Of a DNA stretch of 64,000 nucleotides, positions 44,363 through 57,219 are shown piece after piece; position 1 is the stretch's first letter; each line of letters starts with the position of its first letter. Both the position numbers and the translations under genes were made by a program. The DNA is from Telopea speciosissima. Taxonomy: Eukaryota; Streptophyta; Magnoliopsida; Proteales; Proteaceae. The stretch lies in assembly GCF_018873765.1 (NCBI RefSeq), contig NC_057926.1, forward strand, positions 52,743,878 to 52,807,877, given 5' to 3'. Under the pieces are notes generated by a model. The model was not told the DNA's origin. It was given only the letters and a program-made list of their open reading frames with translations, and searched no databases.

Positions 44363-47261
44363 TTTTCCTTTCTCTTCATCCATGAAGATCTGACCCTTTG
44401 ATTGCCGTATAAGAAAAGATATTTTGCATCTTATACAATAAGGGGTTGGAGTTAATGATGACATACCACAAGATCACATTACTAATGGTGAAGGAAAACT
44501 TCATTCTTTAATAAAAACACAAAGTGGTAAAATAAGGATGGTGCAAGAATCTTATTGGGTTTAGGAGGAGAGAGATAGACATAGGCAGGCGCTAGCATAG
44601 GCTACACAGCGTTGCCGTGTTCTTTCCCCAATATTTATATATCCATTTTACATTAATAATTGAATATAATTGCACTTATTAACTGATTACCCAAAAGGGT
44701 ACACTGCATGTAGGTTTAATTAGGATGTATGACTCCATTAGGTAGGTTAAAACTATTCTAAAACTATTGTAAATTGCATTAAATTCAAATCTAATTGAGC
44801 CACATTTTATCTTTTAGACTAAGCTTGAACCCTGAGTCAGTGATCACTTGCATTCCTACTTGTGGGTGACTCACCATTTAATTTGAAATTTCTATGGACT
44901 TATCATAGATCAGTTATATATCACCAAAGATTGGGACTCTTAATCTCATTTATGACTTCTTATTCGACCCATTAACTACCTAATTATCAACTAATCCATA
45001 ATTCACTAGAATCTAATCACCGGCGACAAGCGTGGAAAACAAGCACATGTGCTAAAAAGTGGGGATTTGTCTTTGATTAAATCAATTCAATTATGGGTTG
45101 CAAGAAAGACAAATACTAGTTTGATTGGCTCATGGCCATTGATCAATAACTTAACCACCATCACTAATACCATTTAACTCTTAATTAAGCACAATAAACC
45201 AATAATAACCTTTCAAACATGCTAATGAGCCCAAGTTGCTGAAATATTTGTGCTTGGCCCATCACATTCAGTGATGAATCTTGAATGGTAAGAAGTGAAT
45301 ACCTTTTAATCATGAAAACTTTGAATTGTTTTGGATAACTTGGCATCTTAATTAGCCTCTGTTATGCTGGCAATGTGGGGGCATAACAGTACCTGTTGGC
45401 TCCATCTCTAAGATAAGGGATCATGTGGTTATGCTTCCACAGTAGCCCTTGAAATTGGACTTTCCTCCTGTAGTAAGTGCAGTCAAAAGTTTTGATCCTT
45501 TCAATTTAAAAATTGCCCATGAAAGGAAGCTTTTCTTGCCCCAATAAGCAAGTTGCTTACTGAAATTATTCCTCTGCTTTTCTTTATTTTTATGGGTGGA
45601 GAGGTTTTCCATGACGCCAGCGTGGGAAAGCGCACTAATGAGAGGACGGAGATAAGAATCATTCAGAATGGGATCCATATTTTGTCTAAGGAGACAGAGA
45701 ATTAGTATGAATCCCACAACTCATTATGTGAGAAGGCGTCAACAGGAGTCCCCACTACGACGTCGTGGAAATCTTTTTCCCTTAATTTATTGTTTATGAA
45801 TGAGACCAGGGTCAAAGAGAATGTTTTATTTAAGTGCTTGGTGTAGTCCCTTTTGGTTTTTTAATCTACCCATAGAATGGAATGGAATCTAGGAGCTAAG
45901 GTACCAGAATACTTTGAATTCCTAGGTATCCTTATAGTCAAAAGTGCCTCATCATGCTTCCATATAGTAGAAACTTAGTGCTGGTCTAGAGATACCCCTT
46001 CCACTTTTCAAAAACTTCCAAGTCTGAAATTTGATATTCTTAATGGGCTTAAATCTTTCTTTTCAATTTTTCTTTGAATTCTATATTTCTTTATTCTTAT
46101 CAAACTATCCTATCCACATCATTTCTTATTCTTACTGTCCTATCAGTAAAGGGCATGATTCTATGACAAATTAGTAGCCTTGTCCTTGATTTTGTAATGT
46201 TAGTATTGTTGAGAGCCCATCACCCCCAAAGGTAGGTAATGAAACCTTTGTGACTAGTATTGTATTCTGGGAGCCCATCACCCCCAAAATGCAAGTAATG
46301 AAACCTTTGTGAATCATTCTTACTGGTAAAATTTGTTGATCTTTGTTTTTACATGCCTTAGCCTTGTCAATTAAACCTTCCTTGATCTTTTCACCTATTA
46401 GTGCAAACTGTATATATTCATTTCAATTTCTATCATACTTGGGCTTGCGATTCCTCCATCTCAACAAGATGGGATTTACTCACTCCTCTCAAATTGGCTC
46501 ATCTATTATTGTTTTGCAGTCAATGCCTTAAATCTAGGACTGTATTTGGTATGCATTTTGTAAATACATAATGGGTCTAGAACGTATTCTGAAATCCATT
46601 TTTTCTCTATTTTCTTGCTTCAGAATGCATAAAACAGCCTAAATGTATTTGTACTTATATTTGATGTGGTGTACTGCAGTGCCAATGAACTTGTTTGGAC
46701 ATTATGCAAAAGACCTGTATGTCTTTGCCTATCAAGTGTGATATCAGAGGAACAACCTTTGATGTCGCTGGTATCCTTTAGTATAACGAAGAACCTTCAA
46801 ATCTTTCCTTCAATTCCAGCTTCCACAACTCTTTGAGAGAGAGATGAAATCAGCAACCCATACTCAATGATGCACCTCCCTGGCTGTCCCTCCATTAAAT
46901 GTTAAACCACAAGCAGAGACAACACCCTATAAGACCAATATCAACCAGCTCAAGTAACATAACACCCAGCTGTAGACTTAGAAGGTGCTCTTCCTTCAGT
47001 GGGAGGTTTTCATATTTCTGTTATCAACGAAACACCACCAGTGAGAAAAATGACTCAAAGCTTAACAAGTTGCCTGACACTTAATTACAAAAATTACAAT
47101 GCATGCCAATAAGTGAAACTGTCATTTATGAGTACAAGCCCATTATGGCACCAGCAAATATAGTTTGGTTCTGAATGAATCCCTGCTGGAATAGAAAGAT
47201 CCTAAGGCAAAAAAATGAATAAAATGTATACCTTTATTAAGGTAACGTCTCTCAAACACTC
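44363..47261. other. intergenic and NDUFS1 3' flank
   Basis: Mostly featureless. Positions 46209-46315 hold two copies of a ~67-bp unit (GAGCCCATCACCCCCAAA, then AATGAAACCTTTGTGA). Positions 46535-46640 resemble a MITE (TATTTGGTATGCATT). The final few hundred bases are the probable NDUFS1 3' UTR. Confidence 0.4.
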
Positions 47262-48161
47262 TCACATCTTCAACAGTTGTGCTGTGCACTGTGCCATTAT
47301 CTTTGATGCCCGAGTTATTGCATCTGTCATGTAGAAATTCTCTACAGCTGTTCCAAATGGTGCCATACTCGCCTTCAGGCTGAACTGGGGCTTTACTGCA
47401 CTGAAAATTGTGGGTGGCACCCTTTCGTCCAGGTGCAAGAGGTTTGGTGCCACAGTCCTGATTCGGTTCCTGACAGCCCCAAGAGTATCATAAGGTAGCT
47501 GTATTCCAGCCACTTCTGAAAGTGCCCTAATTATTTTCCAATCATCCCTGGCATCTCCAACTGTTGGAACTGCAGGCAATGTCTCTTGACTACATCCTTC
47601 GGTATTTTGATATGTCCCTTCTTTCTCACTGAACGCTGTTACTGGGAAGATAACGTTGGCTCGATATACACTACGATCACCATGGTGCCCTTGATAGACT
47701 ACAAAAGCATCACCTGGGACCTTGTCCAAGTCCACATCATCAGCCCCCATCAAATACAAAAACTTTGCAGACTCGATGCTGTAGCTAGATTCTGGAACAA
47801 GGCCAAGATCAAGAGCAGCAGCTTGGGCAGCATTGAGAAGCAGAACATTGAGGCCGTTCCAATCAGGTCTTACCACCTTTCCAAGCTTAGCAATGGTTTA
47901 TACAGCAGAAAATATTGCATCTTTGTCCTCGCGTTCAAAGAGCCCAGCGCCAATTATGATGGCAGGATTTTTGGAGTTCAAAAGTGCTGAGCAAAATGGG
48001 TGGCGACCCTCCGCAATTTCAAGAAGTGTTTGAGGGCCTATACCAAGATGCTGGTGATGGTAGTTGATCTCGGTTGGAGGACCAATATAGCCCACCTTGG
48101 CTTGAGTTGCATGGACTGTCTTTCGGATTCAGCCACTCACCATAGCAGCTTCAACCCTTGG

Positions 48162-49091
48162 CTGGAATTTTGTCAATAAAACACAAGGTTAAAGGAACAA
48201 ATCCATGTTATATAGTAACTAGGACCATGAGTGAAACTATCAACAAATGCATGAGCATCCTGTTGGGCCACATACCAGGCGCCTCTGATACAGGACAATG
48301 AACCATCATAGGGAAAAGAGACCAGGTTACAACAACAATGCACCAAAAACAATGAATACATTTGACAAAATGACAGTTTCTCTGAACACTATTCAGAGAA
48401 CATGAACGGTTATGGAGCAATCATCAGTAGCTTTTTATTTCTTGTTGGCACCTAAAACAGATTTTGATTAAACCTTCAAAGAAACAGAAAATACCCACAT
48501 CAATAAAATTCCATTATACAGTCCTGTCCTGAAAGCTTTCTTTTGAGCTGCATTAAGGGTTCCTTTAGTCAAAGCAACCACTGGATGGGAAAGCCACTCC
48601 TTGGAATTGCCATCTGTCACAGTAGGACCTATCTACACTACATGGCCCACCATGTTAGGACATTTTTCCTTGCATTTTAGTAGTTAAGTGAGGATGTCCA
48701 AAGTTGATATTTTAACCAACTTTTTAAGCTTCAGAACTCTACACCAGGAAATTAAATTGGCAACAACACATCAACAAATTGTGAGCCAAAACAGAACTTC
48801 CGCAATATGGGTCCATTCTGCACAAATCTGAACGGACAGTTGAAGAAAACTGCACCCTTCTATATATGCACATCATAAGCAGACTATAATAATTTCTTTC
48901 TTTATTGAAAAGCTCAGTTTCACTCCTTACAAACCAAATGCATATCATACCAAATGGCTTAAGCTTTGACCAAAAAAAAAAAAGGCTTAAGATTATCAGC
49001 ATAATTTTGCCTGAAGTGTATACCTATTTTGAAGCTACTCCAGATGGCCCAAATGTCGAGTTTCCAGCATAACCCTTCAGAATGTGTATGA

Positions 49092-49152
<61 letters not shown>

Positions 49153-50328
49153 CCTCATGCACTGTTCAAGCATCAAAAGATCACTTGAGGACATGGAGAC
49201 TAGGTTTCAAGAAATGATCTTCTGAAGCCTACCATTGGAGGGGGGCTGGACACAAGGCGACCAAGGAGACCAAAACGCCCACCTAGACTAAGGCAACACT
49301 AGTTGTCAAGGCGATCACCTAGGCGACGCCTTAACTTAACAACTATGCTACCAAGGCTAAATGTCAATTACAAAGCTTAGAGAAATCCATGACAGACAGT
49401 GGAGTAGAATGAAGCAAAACTGGTATAAGAAAAGCAGAATAGCTCTCCATCAACTAGTTTTTCATGCTAAGATGGTGGGAATCTATGGCATAATACCCAG
49501 ATTGCCAATTTAGGAGTTACTAAAAGTACAACAGAAAGGGAGGGGGGTGATGACATTTCATACTCTTAAATTTGGTGAATTAAATAAGTTGTGGAGATCA
49601 ATAGTAAAGTAGCAAGGCTTAAGGATAGGCCTAAGAAGCTGCAGATGGTAGCTCAATGCAAGTGACTTGAACCTTAGAATCCTGTCACTTTTTTCCCTCC
49701 CCTACATTGAAGTTCAACAGCATCTACCAGTTGTACACTTTTCCCATAGTTGCAGAAATGAAAAGCATGTATGGAGCAAGTGGAGCTAAACCATAGTTCA
49801 AAAACTCGTCAAAATTTTGCTGATTTCAACAAGGCTGAGACGAAACAAGAACAGTAGCTACAGATGCTACTGCATCTAAATAGTTTGTTGAAGTAGTGAG
49901 TGCTACTGTGTTAAGAGCTGTTATGGCTTTAAATAGAGTGGAATGCAGAACAAGATTAAACTAGCCAACCTCAGTTACTTGGGACAAGGTTTAGTTGAGT
50001 AGAGTTAACTTGAGTTCTTCTGTCCATTATGTGAAGATGACAAGGAAAATCTTATGGATTAAGAGTGCAGCTCAATTAGATCAAGTTGTGCCATATGCTG
50101 GTAAATCTAGGCTATTCACTGCAGACAACATTCATGAAGTGTAAGAAACTGGGTGCTTGACTGAATTAAATGTAATTATATCCAGTAGTGCCACATACAA
50201 GTAATTTGAAAAACATGACATTGTGGATACATCTAAATAGAATAAACAATATTTCAAGATAATCTTATGTATGTATGTATGTATAAAAACCTCTACTGGA
50301 TGAGCAAATTAAGAATTCCAAACAATAC
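48162..50328 (-). other. NDUFS1: NDUFS1 intron 4
   Basis: Starts GTATTGTT and ends TTCCAG. It contains a (TG)n then (GA)n compound microsatellite at 49097-49148 and a short inverted AGGCGATCACCTAGGCG patch near 49300. Frames inside have no domain. Confidence 0.7.
49097..49148. repeat. compound (TG)n(AG)n microsatellite
   Basis: About 13 TG units directly followed by about 13 AG units. Confidence 0.9.
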
Positions 50329-50916
50329 CTGAGTGCCAACCAAAAGGAAAACATCAGCCTTCTCAAGGCCAGTGATGCCAGTGTTTAGAAAGAATCCTGA
50401 TCGCATATCAGCTTGTGGATGCATACCATTTCCCTCACATAAAATGTTGTTTGATCCCATTTTGTTCAAGAGATCCTTCAGTGCCATCATGGACTCTGCA
50501 TCTGACAGCTTACCGGCAACTCCAACAATTTCCTCAGGTTTAACTTGGTAGAGAACCTCAGCAACCACAGCAAGGGCATCACGCCACGTTACTGCCTTAA
50601 AGCGTCCATCTGGGCCACGAATCATAGGGTCATTTAACCTCTGCCTTTTCAAGCCATCATAACAGAAACGTGTTTTATCCGATATCCATTCCTCATTAAT
50701 GTCCTGAGAGAAAAATTATTGGTCAAAATGTTCAAATAAAAATGCTAAAACACCATCTCAGTCTGGAAAGAACCTGCTAGGTGATCCTCCAAAATTCAAC
50801 AGCAAGGAATACTATAGCAGCACAAGTGAAATAATTTTATACAGAGAAAAGATTGAGAAAACTAATCCACTGAATAATACACAAATACATTCCACAAGAG
50901 GAAACCATAATTTGTA

Positions 50917-51085
50917 GGATCCGGCTCCTCTCCAGGGAGCTTAGCGCCCAGGGAGTGCCCAGGGGGCATCCAGCCGTTGGGCTGTGCCGCACTCATCCCT
51001 TGGCGTGCGTCGAGATGTGTGCGGCACAGCCCAACGGCTGGATGCTCCCTGGGCGTGCTGGGCTCCCTGGAGAGGAGCTCAATTC
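50917..51085. mobile_element. Mutator-like foldback MITE (family B) in NDUFS1 intron 3
   Basis: Almost the whole 169 bp folds back. The left arm CTCCTCTCCAGGGAGC, GCATCCAGCCGTTGGGCTGT and GCCGCAC is repeated inverted as GTGCGGC, ACAGCCCAACGGCTGGATGC and GCTCCCTGGAGAGGAG. The flanks TAATTTGTA at 50908-50916 and 51086-51094 are identical. A one-arm relative lies at about 54637-54695. Confidence 0.9.
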
Positions 51086-52319
51086 TAATTTGTAACCATG
51101 CCACAACTAGTAAATGAAAAAACTAAGACCAACTACAAATAACAATATATTGATATTACAGGAATCAAGCTCAAGGTCACAGTTACATAAAAAAACCACA
51201 TAGACAGCAAACTGTAGAGAGACTCCACTCATCACCCACACTTTGGTTGCCACCTATAGCTTACCTCCCTTCCTCTGGAAAGCCTTGAAAATCAAGTACA
51301 CCAGCATGAGTTTGTTCTGTATCTAGTATGAATATCCTTCGGATAAGATTTTGGATTATTTTAATTGGGGTTCAACCTGGTTGTTTGGATGGCTTTATGA
51401 ATTGATTTCGAAAGCACACCTTGTTTGATGCAATTAGGGAAAGAGTCCAAAGTTTAAAACTAGAAAACAGGTCTTATAACTGCTTTCTAGTTAGTTAGTT
51501 GGGTTCAGTTAATTAAAAATTCTTACGTTCTACAATTTAGCAAATCTAAATGTAATTAAGGGGTTAACAAGCGCAGATTGGCAGGTTCCAATCCACTGTG
51601 TTGCTGCTCTTTTGTTCCTTTTAAGGTTGATTCCCAAAAAATCCTAGTCACGATTGTTGCCAATAAACCATGCTATTGAGCTGTTGCCTGCAACAACTCA
51701 ACTCTTCCCATCTCATACTTGTTTCCAGTTCTGATTAGAGTCAATAGTTTAGATTGTGCTTCCTATCATTTTCCCCTTATTGGCAAGAGCAGGTAATTAT
51801 AGAAGAATCTTCCAGGACCCATTACCAAATATATTGTGCAATTTATTACCCCAAAAAAAAATGACAGAAAATACTGTTGTTTTAAGTCAACAGTAGGTAG
51901 CAGATGCTATACTACAAAGTATTCAGGAACACCACAAGGACAAAAGAGAACATCAGAATTGCAATAACATTTACCTCATTCAACCGTGGGAGGATTCTCA
52001 TGACCTCAGGACCTCTGCTATCAATCCTAATGTTGGACCCAACTGCATCTGTAACATCAATCGTCTCAGTGCCCTTCAACTCCCAGTTTCGTGCTTTAAA
52101 AGCATAAGGCTTTGATGTCAGAGCACCCACAGGGCAAATATCTATCACGTTTCCAGACAGCTCACTTGTCATAAGTTTTTCAACGTAAGTCCCAATTTCT
52201 TCTCCACTGCCACGGCCTAACATGCCAAGATCCTGAACTCCAGCAACCTCAGTGGCAAATCTGACACATCTGTAGGACCAAACATTAATTTACAGTAAAA
52301 GTTCCTCCACAGCCAGGGC

Positions 52320-52350
52320 ATATATATATATATATATATAATATATATTT
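52320..52350. repeat. (TA)n microsatellite in NDUFS1 intron 2
   Basis: TA units from 52320, interrupted once. Confidence 0.8.
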
Positions 52351-54392
52351 TATTAGCCTTTCCTCATAAAATTCTCATCATTAAAAAATATTTTAGGCAA
52401 AATTTATTCTCACTAAAACATAAATTTTCACAACTGAGCCTATATGGTTGAAGTATCGATTCAGATTTGGGTTATAAGGTTTATCTGATTCATGGAGCTT
52501 AGGTTAGTTAGACTTATATTTTGTCATTTTACTGTTTTATAAATACATGTAAGAGGCTAGACCTTACCCACGATTTGAGTAATGAATGGTAATTAATTTG
52601 TTTGGACGAGATTGTTATCTCTCTCCTCTTCCCCCCCTCTCTCCCCTAAGACGTGGTGTTTTTTCTCCTCTCTCCTGCGACATCCCTCTCTCATAATTCT
52701 TGCTGGCTGATTCACTTTCTCCTATCCACCACATGCGGATCTATCGATTTGATCTGCATTACTTTCACTTGGATGTGAGAGAACCATGATGAAATACACA
52801 GATGTTTAATTCATAAAGGGAAGATCAATCCATTCCACTGAAAGAAAGAATTAAAAAAAATAAGGATCATGGGTGTTTTATGTGATCCTCTTGTGTTATC
52901 TGGACCCAATTTGATCGAGATGTAAATATTTTGATGTTGGATGGGAATATGCCCATAAAATTATAGAGTGGTCTTTTAAATGAGAAAGGCACTTACAGCT
53001 CAGTGAATGTTCCAAATATGTAGTGCACATAATTTGACCAATTAGAAGACATGAAAAAATGGCCATCATCAATCTCTATGTCTTACCAAAAGAGTTAACT
53101 GTGGGAATCATGGGGTTTGATTCAGTTCAATCATTAATATGAATGAATCCAGCATTTGGATTCTAAACATATTTTCCTCCTGAACCACTGGTCATTGGTG
53201 AGTGAAGCACTTTCAAGGATGGAATGATCCTGGTATAATTGATAATATCAGATTATCAAGAATGACAAACAATAATAATTTTCATTATAAAATGACACCA
53301 AGTCAATTTGATTCTTATGGACATAAAAATTATTGATTTAAACCAACAGCTAAAGAGGAACAAGGCTTCCTAAGTTCTTCATTACCTTCATTTAATCAAT
53401 AGAATGGCTCTTATTAAGAAGTAATTGTTCTACAATAGAGAAATCTGCTATTCAAAATTTGTTGGTGTTGTGGCTTCTAAGATTCAAGCATTCATTCCTC
53501 TTAGGACGTGTTGATCGGCAAGTACTCAAACTGGTGCTCAACAGTCAAAATTCAATCTTTCTTTTATTTCTGTTTTAAATCTTTGATAATAGGATAAAAT
53601 TATAAAATTTAGAACTAATCAAGCAAACAATAACAAAAGAGAATGAGAGAGTATGTGGCATACGAACCTTGTGCACTGGATACATCGAGTCATCACAGTC
53701 TTCACCAAGGGACCGAGATTCTTATCAACCACAGATCTCTTCATTTCAGTAAACCGACCCCGATCGGACCCAAAAGCCATAGACTGATCCTGCAGATCGC
53801 ATTCTCCACCCTGATCGCAAATCGGACAATCCAACGGATGATTCATCAACAAAAACTCCACAACCCCTTCACGAGCCTTCTTCGCAATTGGTGTATCAGT
53901 CTTAATTTTCATCCCTAATCACCGAATCCTCATAGAAATCAGAAACTAACAACAACATACGAAAATCAGGGTCTGAATCGGATACAACCCTTTACCTGGA
54001 AGGGCGGGCATGGCACAGGAAGCAACAGGCTTGGGAGATTTCTCGACCTCGACCAAGCACATACGACAATTACCGGGGACCGAAAGTCGACTATGGTAAC
54101 AGTAACGGGGAATATGGACTCCTGCAATCTCGCAGGCCTGTAAGACAGTCATTCCTTTAGGGACCTTCAGGGTTGGTGAAATGAACCCTAGCTCCAGCGA
54201 CTGGTTTGCGAGGAGGAAGCTCTGATGCTGGTTCAGGCTTGCAACAGCTGCCGCTGCTTCTGGGTTTTGAAGCTCTGGCGTGGAAACAATAGCTCTGATG
54301 GCATTGCCAGGATTTTGGAATGCGAAAGCCCTAAGTAGGCGATTCAGTGCTGAGGTTCTCGAAGCTCTCAGAGCTAACAAGCCCAACCCCAT

Positions 54393-54750
54393 CTCTCTCT
54401 CTCTCTCTGAAATGTCTTGTTCAGATTTTAGTGTGACCACTGACTATCGATTCACTAGTTCGCTGTAACAAATATACGTTGAAGTTCAAATACTGCGTCA
54501 CAATGGTGTTCCAATGTTGTGGGAGACAAGAACCAGTGAAATTTTTCTTTTTTTATTTTTTGATAAAAAAACCAGTGAAGTTGAATGCCAATGACTGCAC
54601 GATAGCAAAGTTCAGAGGCCATAAAGCGCATAGGAATGCCCAACGGCTGGATGCCCCCTGCGCCCAGTGCGCTGCGCTCCCTAAAGACGAGCTCAAATCC
54701 GCAAGGAAATCGGGTTTGGTGGCGATTCGACTGTATCAAATCTGGTGAAC
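54393..54750. other. NDUFS1 promoter side, with MITE half-copy
   Basis: Presumed leader and promoter of NDUFS1 on the minus strand. CCCAACGGCTGGATGCCCCC and CTCCCTAAAGACGAGCTC at 54637-54695 match the right arm of the family B element at 50917-51085. The left arm is absent. Confidence 0.5.
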
Positions 54751-54893
54751 AAGTGCCTAGTACAATTGGTAGCATGTTGTAGCATGTGGTGTGGAATTCC
54801 ATTGTTATCGAGAGGTCTTGAATTCAAATCTCTTTGATTCACGCCTCTCCATCCTCATAGAATAAGAAAGATAGTTTACCCAAAAAAAAAAAA
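54751..54893 (+). mobile_element. tRNA-derived SINE
   Basis: GCCTAGTACAATTGGTAGC (box A-like), 45 bp later AGGTCTTGAATTCAAATCTC (box B-like), a short body and an A-run at 54882-54893. The order and spacing are those of a SINE head. No target duplication can be placed, partly because another element begins 13 bp later. Confidence 0.65.
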
Positions 54894-54905
54894 GATAAAT
54901 AGGAT

Positions 54906-55363
54906 TAGGGTGCAAGTTTGGCCCGAATCGCTCTGAGCCCAAACAAGGTCTGGATTGAGATACCTTGACTCTGAAAATGGGTTAACGTTGGGAATTTTTA
55001 AACCTGAATCAGGGTCGGGCCAGGCTTGAGTTGAGGCTTGGGCTAAACCCGACCCAACCTTGTCTTCATCATACTGTTCTTTCTTCTTTTTTTTTTTTTT
55101 CTCTCCTTCTTCTTCTTCTTCTTCCCAGCCTAGCCAGCCCATGCATCTCCCTTCTCCCCACCCCCCCAACCCCACCCCCACCCCCACCCCCACCCCCCTC
55201 CCCCCATGGTAAGGGTCATCTCAGCCCAACCCTGAGGGTGGGTCAAGGTTGGATTTTTCTGACACTGAGTTAAGGCCTGATCAAGCCTGGACCCAACTAA
55301 GGGAACTCTAGGCTGGGCTGGGGTTTTAAAGGCCTGGCCCAACCCGACCATGTTGAAGCCTTA
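54906..55363. mobile_element. hAT-type non-autonomous element, copy 2
   Basis: Begins TAGGGTGCAAGTTTGG and ends TTGAAGCCTTA. The same GCCCAAACAAGG, GGGTCAAGGTTGGATTTT and GCATCTCCCTTC blocks occur in the same order as in 9446-9949. The flanks AATAGGAT (54898-54905) and GATAGGAT (55364-55371) agree at 7 of 8 positions. The centre has a C-rich microsatellite (CCCCCA repeats), responsible for Gly- or Pro-rich frames. Confidence 0.75.
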
Positions 55364-55371
55364 GATAGGAT

Positions 55372-57219
55372 TTATCAAATAAAAAAATAGAAGACTGTCA
55401 AATGATTCAAATCTGAAGTCGGTTTTCAGGTCAAACCAGGATGCCACGTTTGTGAATCAGTTTTTTTCTCTTTTCAGTGTTTGTCTTGTTTTTTTGGGTT
55501 AAATTCTCTTTTCAGTGTGAATCTCAATTAAGTGTTGCATATTAGATATCAACCGCACAATCATGTCAACGATGCATAATTTTTTATCCAAAGGTTTATT
55601 AGTATGAAAACAATATTAATTATAGTCAAGAAACTAGAATTATGGCCAAACTTTAGGTTTTTTGTGAATCTCAAATCACAAAACTTTCCATGGCCTTTTC
55701 TAGTGCCAAACCTATCTGGTGGCTTACTAGCCATGTCTAGGTGAAATCTAACAATATGATGAGGAATGGAGTTCTTACAAAAAAAAAAATAGGGAGCACC
55801 ACAACCTTCTTGAAACACGTTAATTCATATTTTGTTACTTATATAATCCTTTGGACGGAGTTTCTCTCTACCCACTCTTTCACCGAGGGGTGTGAGAGGG
55901 TGGAAATGGATATGGGGAGAATATTTTGGAACATACAAAAACCCTAGGAGGGGTTTGTAAACCCTAGGATAGTAGGTGAACTGTCCTCTATGGGTGGAGG
56001 AAAATTTTTTTCTAATCCTTTTTCCATTTTATTTGGTTCAACCCTCTATAATAGTATAGGTTGAAGTCTTGAAGTTCCCTCTTACTAATCCCTCTGGGTG
56101 TAATAGGACATAGTGGCTAGGATTGGAACCCTAACCACCCATCCTTCTGTCCTATGTCTTTTAGATAGAATCAATCAAGAGGGTTTTTTTAGAATGAGAC
56201 AATTCCTTTCGACTGAAAGATGATCCATTAGGGCATATCTTGACATCGGAGAGAAGTGGAGTAGAAGAGGGGAAAAAATGAAATCAATTTGGCTATGTGT
56301 ATACTCTTCCAAGCTTTTAAATTCTCTTCAATTACCTCCAAATTAACTTGAGAGGCAGGTTTTAGTGAGTGGAATAGTTTTCTTTTTGCACGGTTTGCTT
56401 GTTGCAAGAGGAGAAGACAATATTCTTACTTCAAATGAAAAAAAGGGCTAATTTAGAAATAGTCTCCACATCTAACGTAGCAAAAGTAGCTTATATTGTA
56501 TCAACATAATGTTATTGGTGAAACCTGATCTCAACTTAATCCAAAAAGTATTGATGATTCTTCCCCAATAAAGGTGGATTTTGTATTTTTTTGGGGGGAT
56601 TAGGATTGCTCTATATTGTGTTGCACAAGACCCTACATATAGGGGGTGAGGGTTTGTAATCTCTTCATCGGAATAGTAGAAGCTCTAATTATCGCTTGGT
56701 CGAGTACGTAGCCCACCTTGAGTGAACCATGTAAATCTATGTTCTATGTGTGTGTGATCTCATTTTTTCGTATTTTTTTTTTTTTTTGGTTGCAAATCGC
56801 TATTCTGATGCATCATTAATGACTCCTAATACATAACACTTCAAAAAAGAAAAAGAAAAAAAGAAAAAAAAGATTTAGAGAAGAGAACTCTATATATGAA
56901 GTTGCATTAATTATGCCCAAAATAGGGTGGACATAGAAGAGTAGAATGAGAAAAATTTAAAACTAAGACAATAATCCAAATATAATATTTCTTAATTGAT
57001 TACTAAAATTATGATGATACAACACTAATACAATATATATATATATATCCCAGCACACACTTCATTACATTAAAATATATAATTATTAATTATCCATAAT
57101 ACATAAGAGTTGTTTTCCCTCTAAACATGTCCGGCCAAAGAAAACACAATTAAACCCAAACCCTTACAACAGTGGTAGCTAGCTAGTGATGCTATCAACC
57201 TGTACAGGTTGATGTTTGG
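55372..57219. other. intergenic and 3' flank of the ankyrin gene
   Basis: No gene. From about 56700 the sequence is repeated, diverged, at 63460-63870 beside the second ankyrin gene (CGTAAATCTATGTTCT-like, AGAATGAGAAAAATTTAAAA, CTAAGACAATAA, ATGATGATACAACACTAAT). Confidence 0.6.

Larger units (their letters stand above)
47262..54392 (-). pseudogene. NDUFS1: NADH dehydrogenase Fe-S protein 1 (75-kDa complex I subunit), two in-frame stops
   Basis: Homologue of the mitochondrial complex I 75-kDa subunit, which carries Fe-S clusters passing electrons towards ubiquinone. Exons (minus) are 54392-53996, 53914-53668, 52269-51975, 50703-50329 and 48161-47262. All are GT-AG and in phase, implying 737 codons, the family length. 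The start at 54392 ([12 protein letters not shown]) begins a basic mitochondrial presequence; an upstream in-frame ATG at 54440 is less likely. The 2Fe-2S ligands lie at C98, C109, C112 and C126, and the 4Fe-4S region is [14 protein letters not shown] (158-171) and RCIQCTRCVRF. The last exon has TGA at 48131-48129 (MVSG then stop then IRKTV; relatives read MVNARIRKTV) and TAA at 47900-47898 (SAV, stop, TIAK; relatives have Glu). The rest of the exon is well conserved, so loss is recent, or the stops are sequencing errors or spliced out. Unrepaired, the product ends after 448 residues. Confidence 0.88.

Noticed and set aside
54393-54440. Upstream ATG (54440) as NDUFS1 start
   Set aside because: It would add a Ser/Glu-rich stretch from a TC repeat before the conserved MGLG presequence start.
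54876-55351. Gly-rich and Pro-rich open frames on both strands
   Set aside because: They come from the C-rich microsatellite and G/C blocks within the hAT-type element. No domain and no conservation expected.
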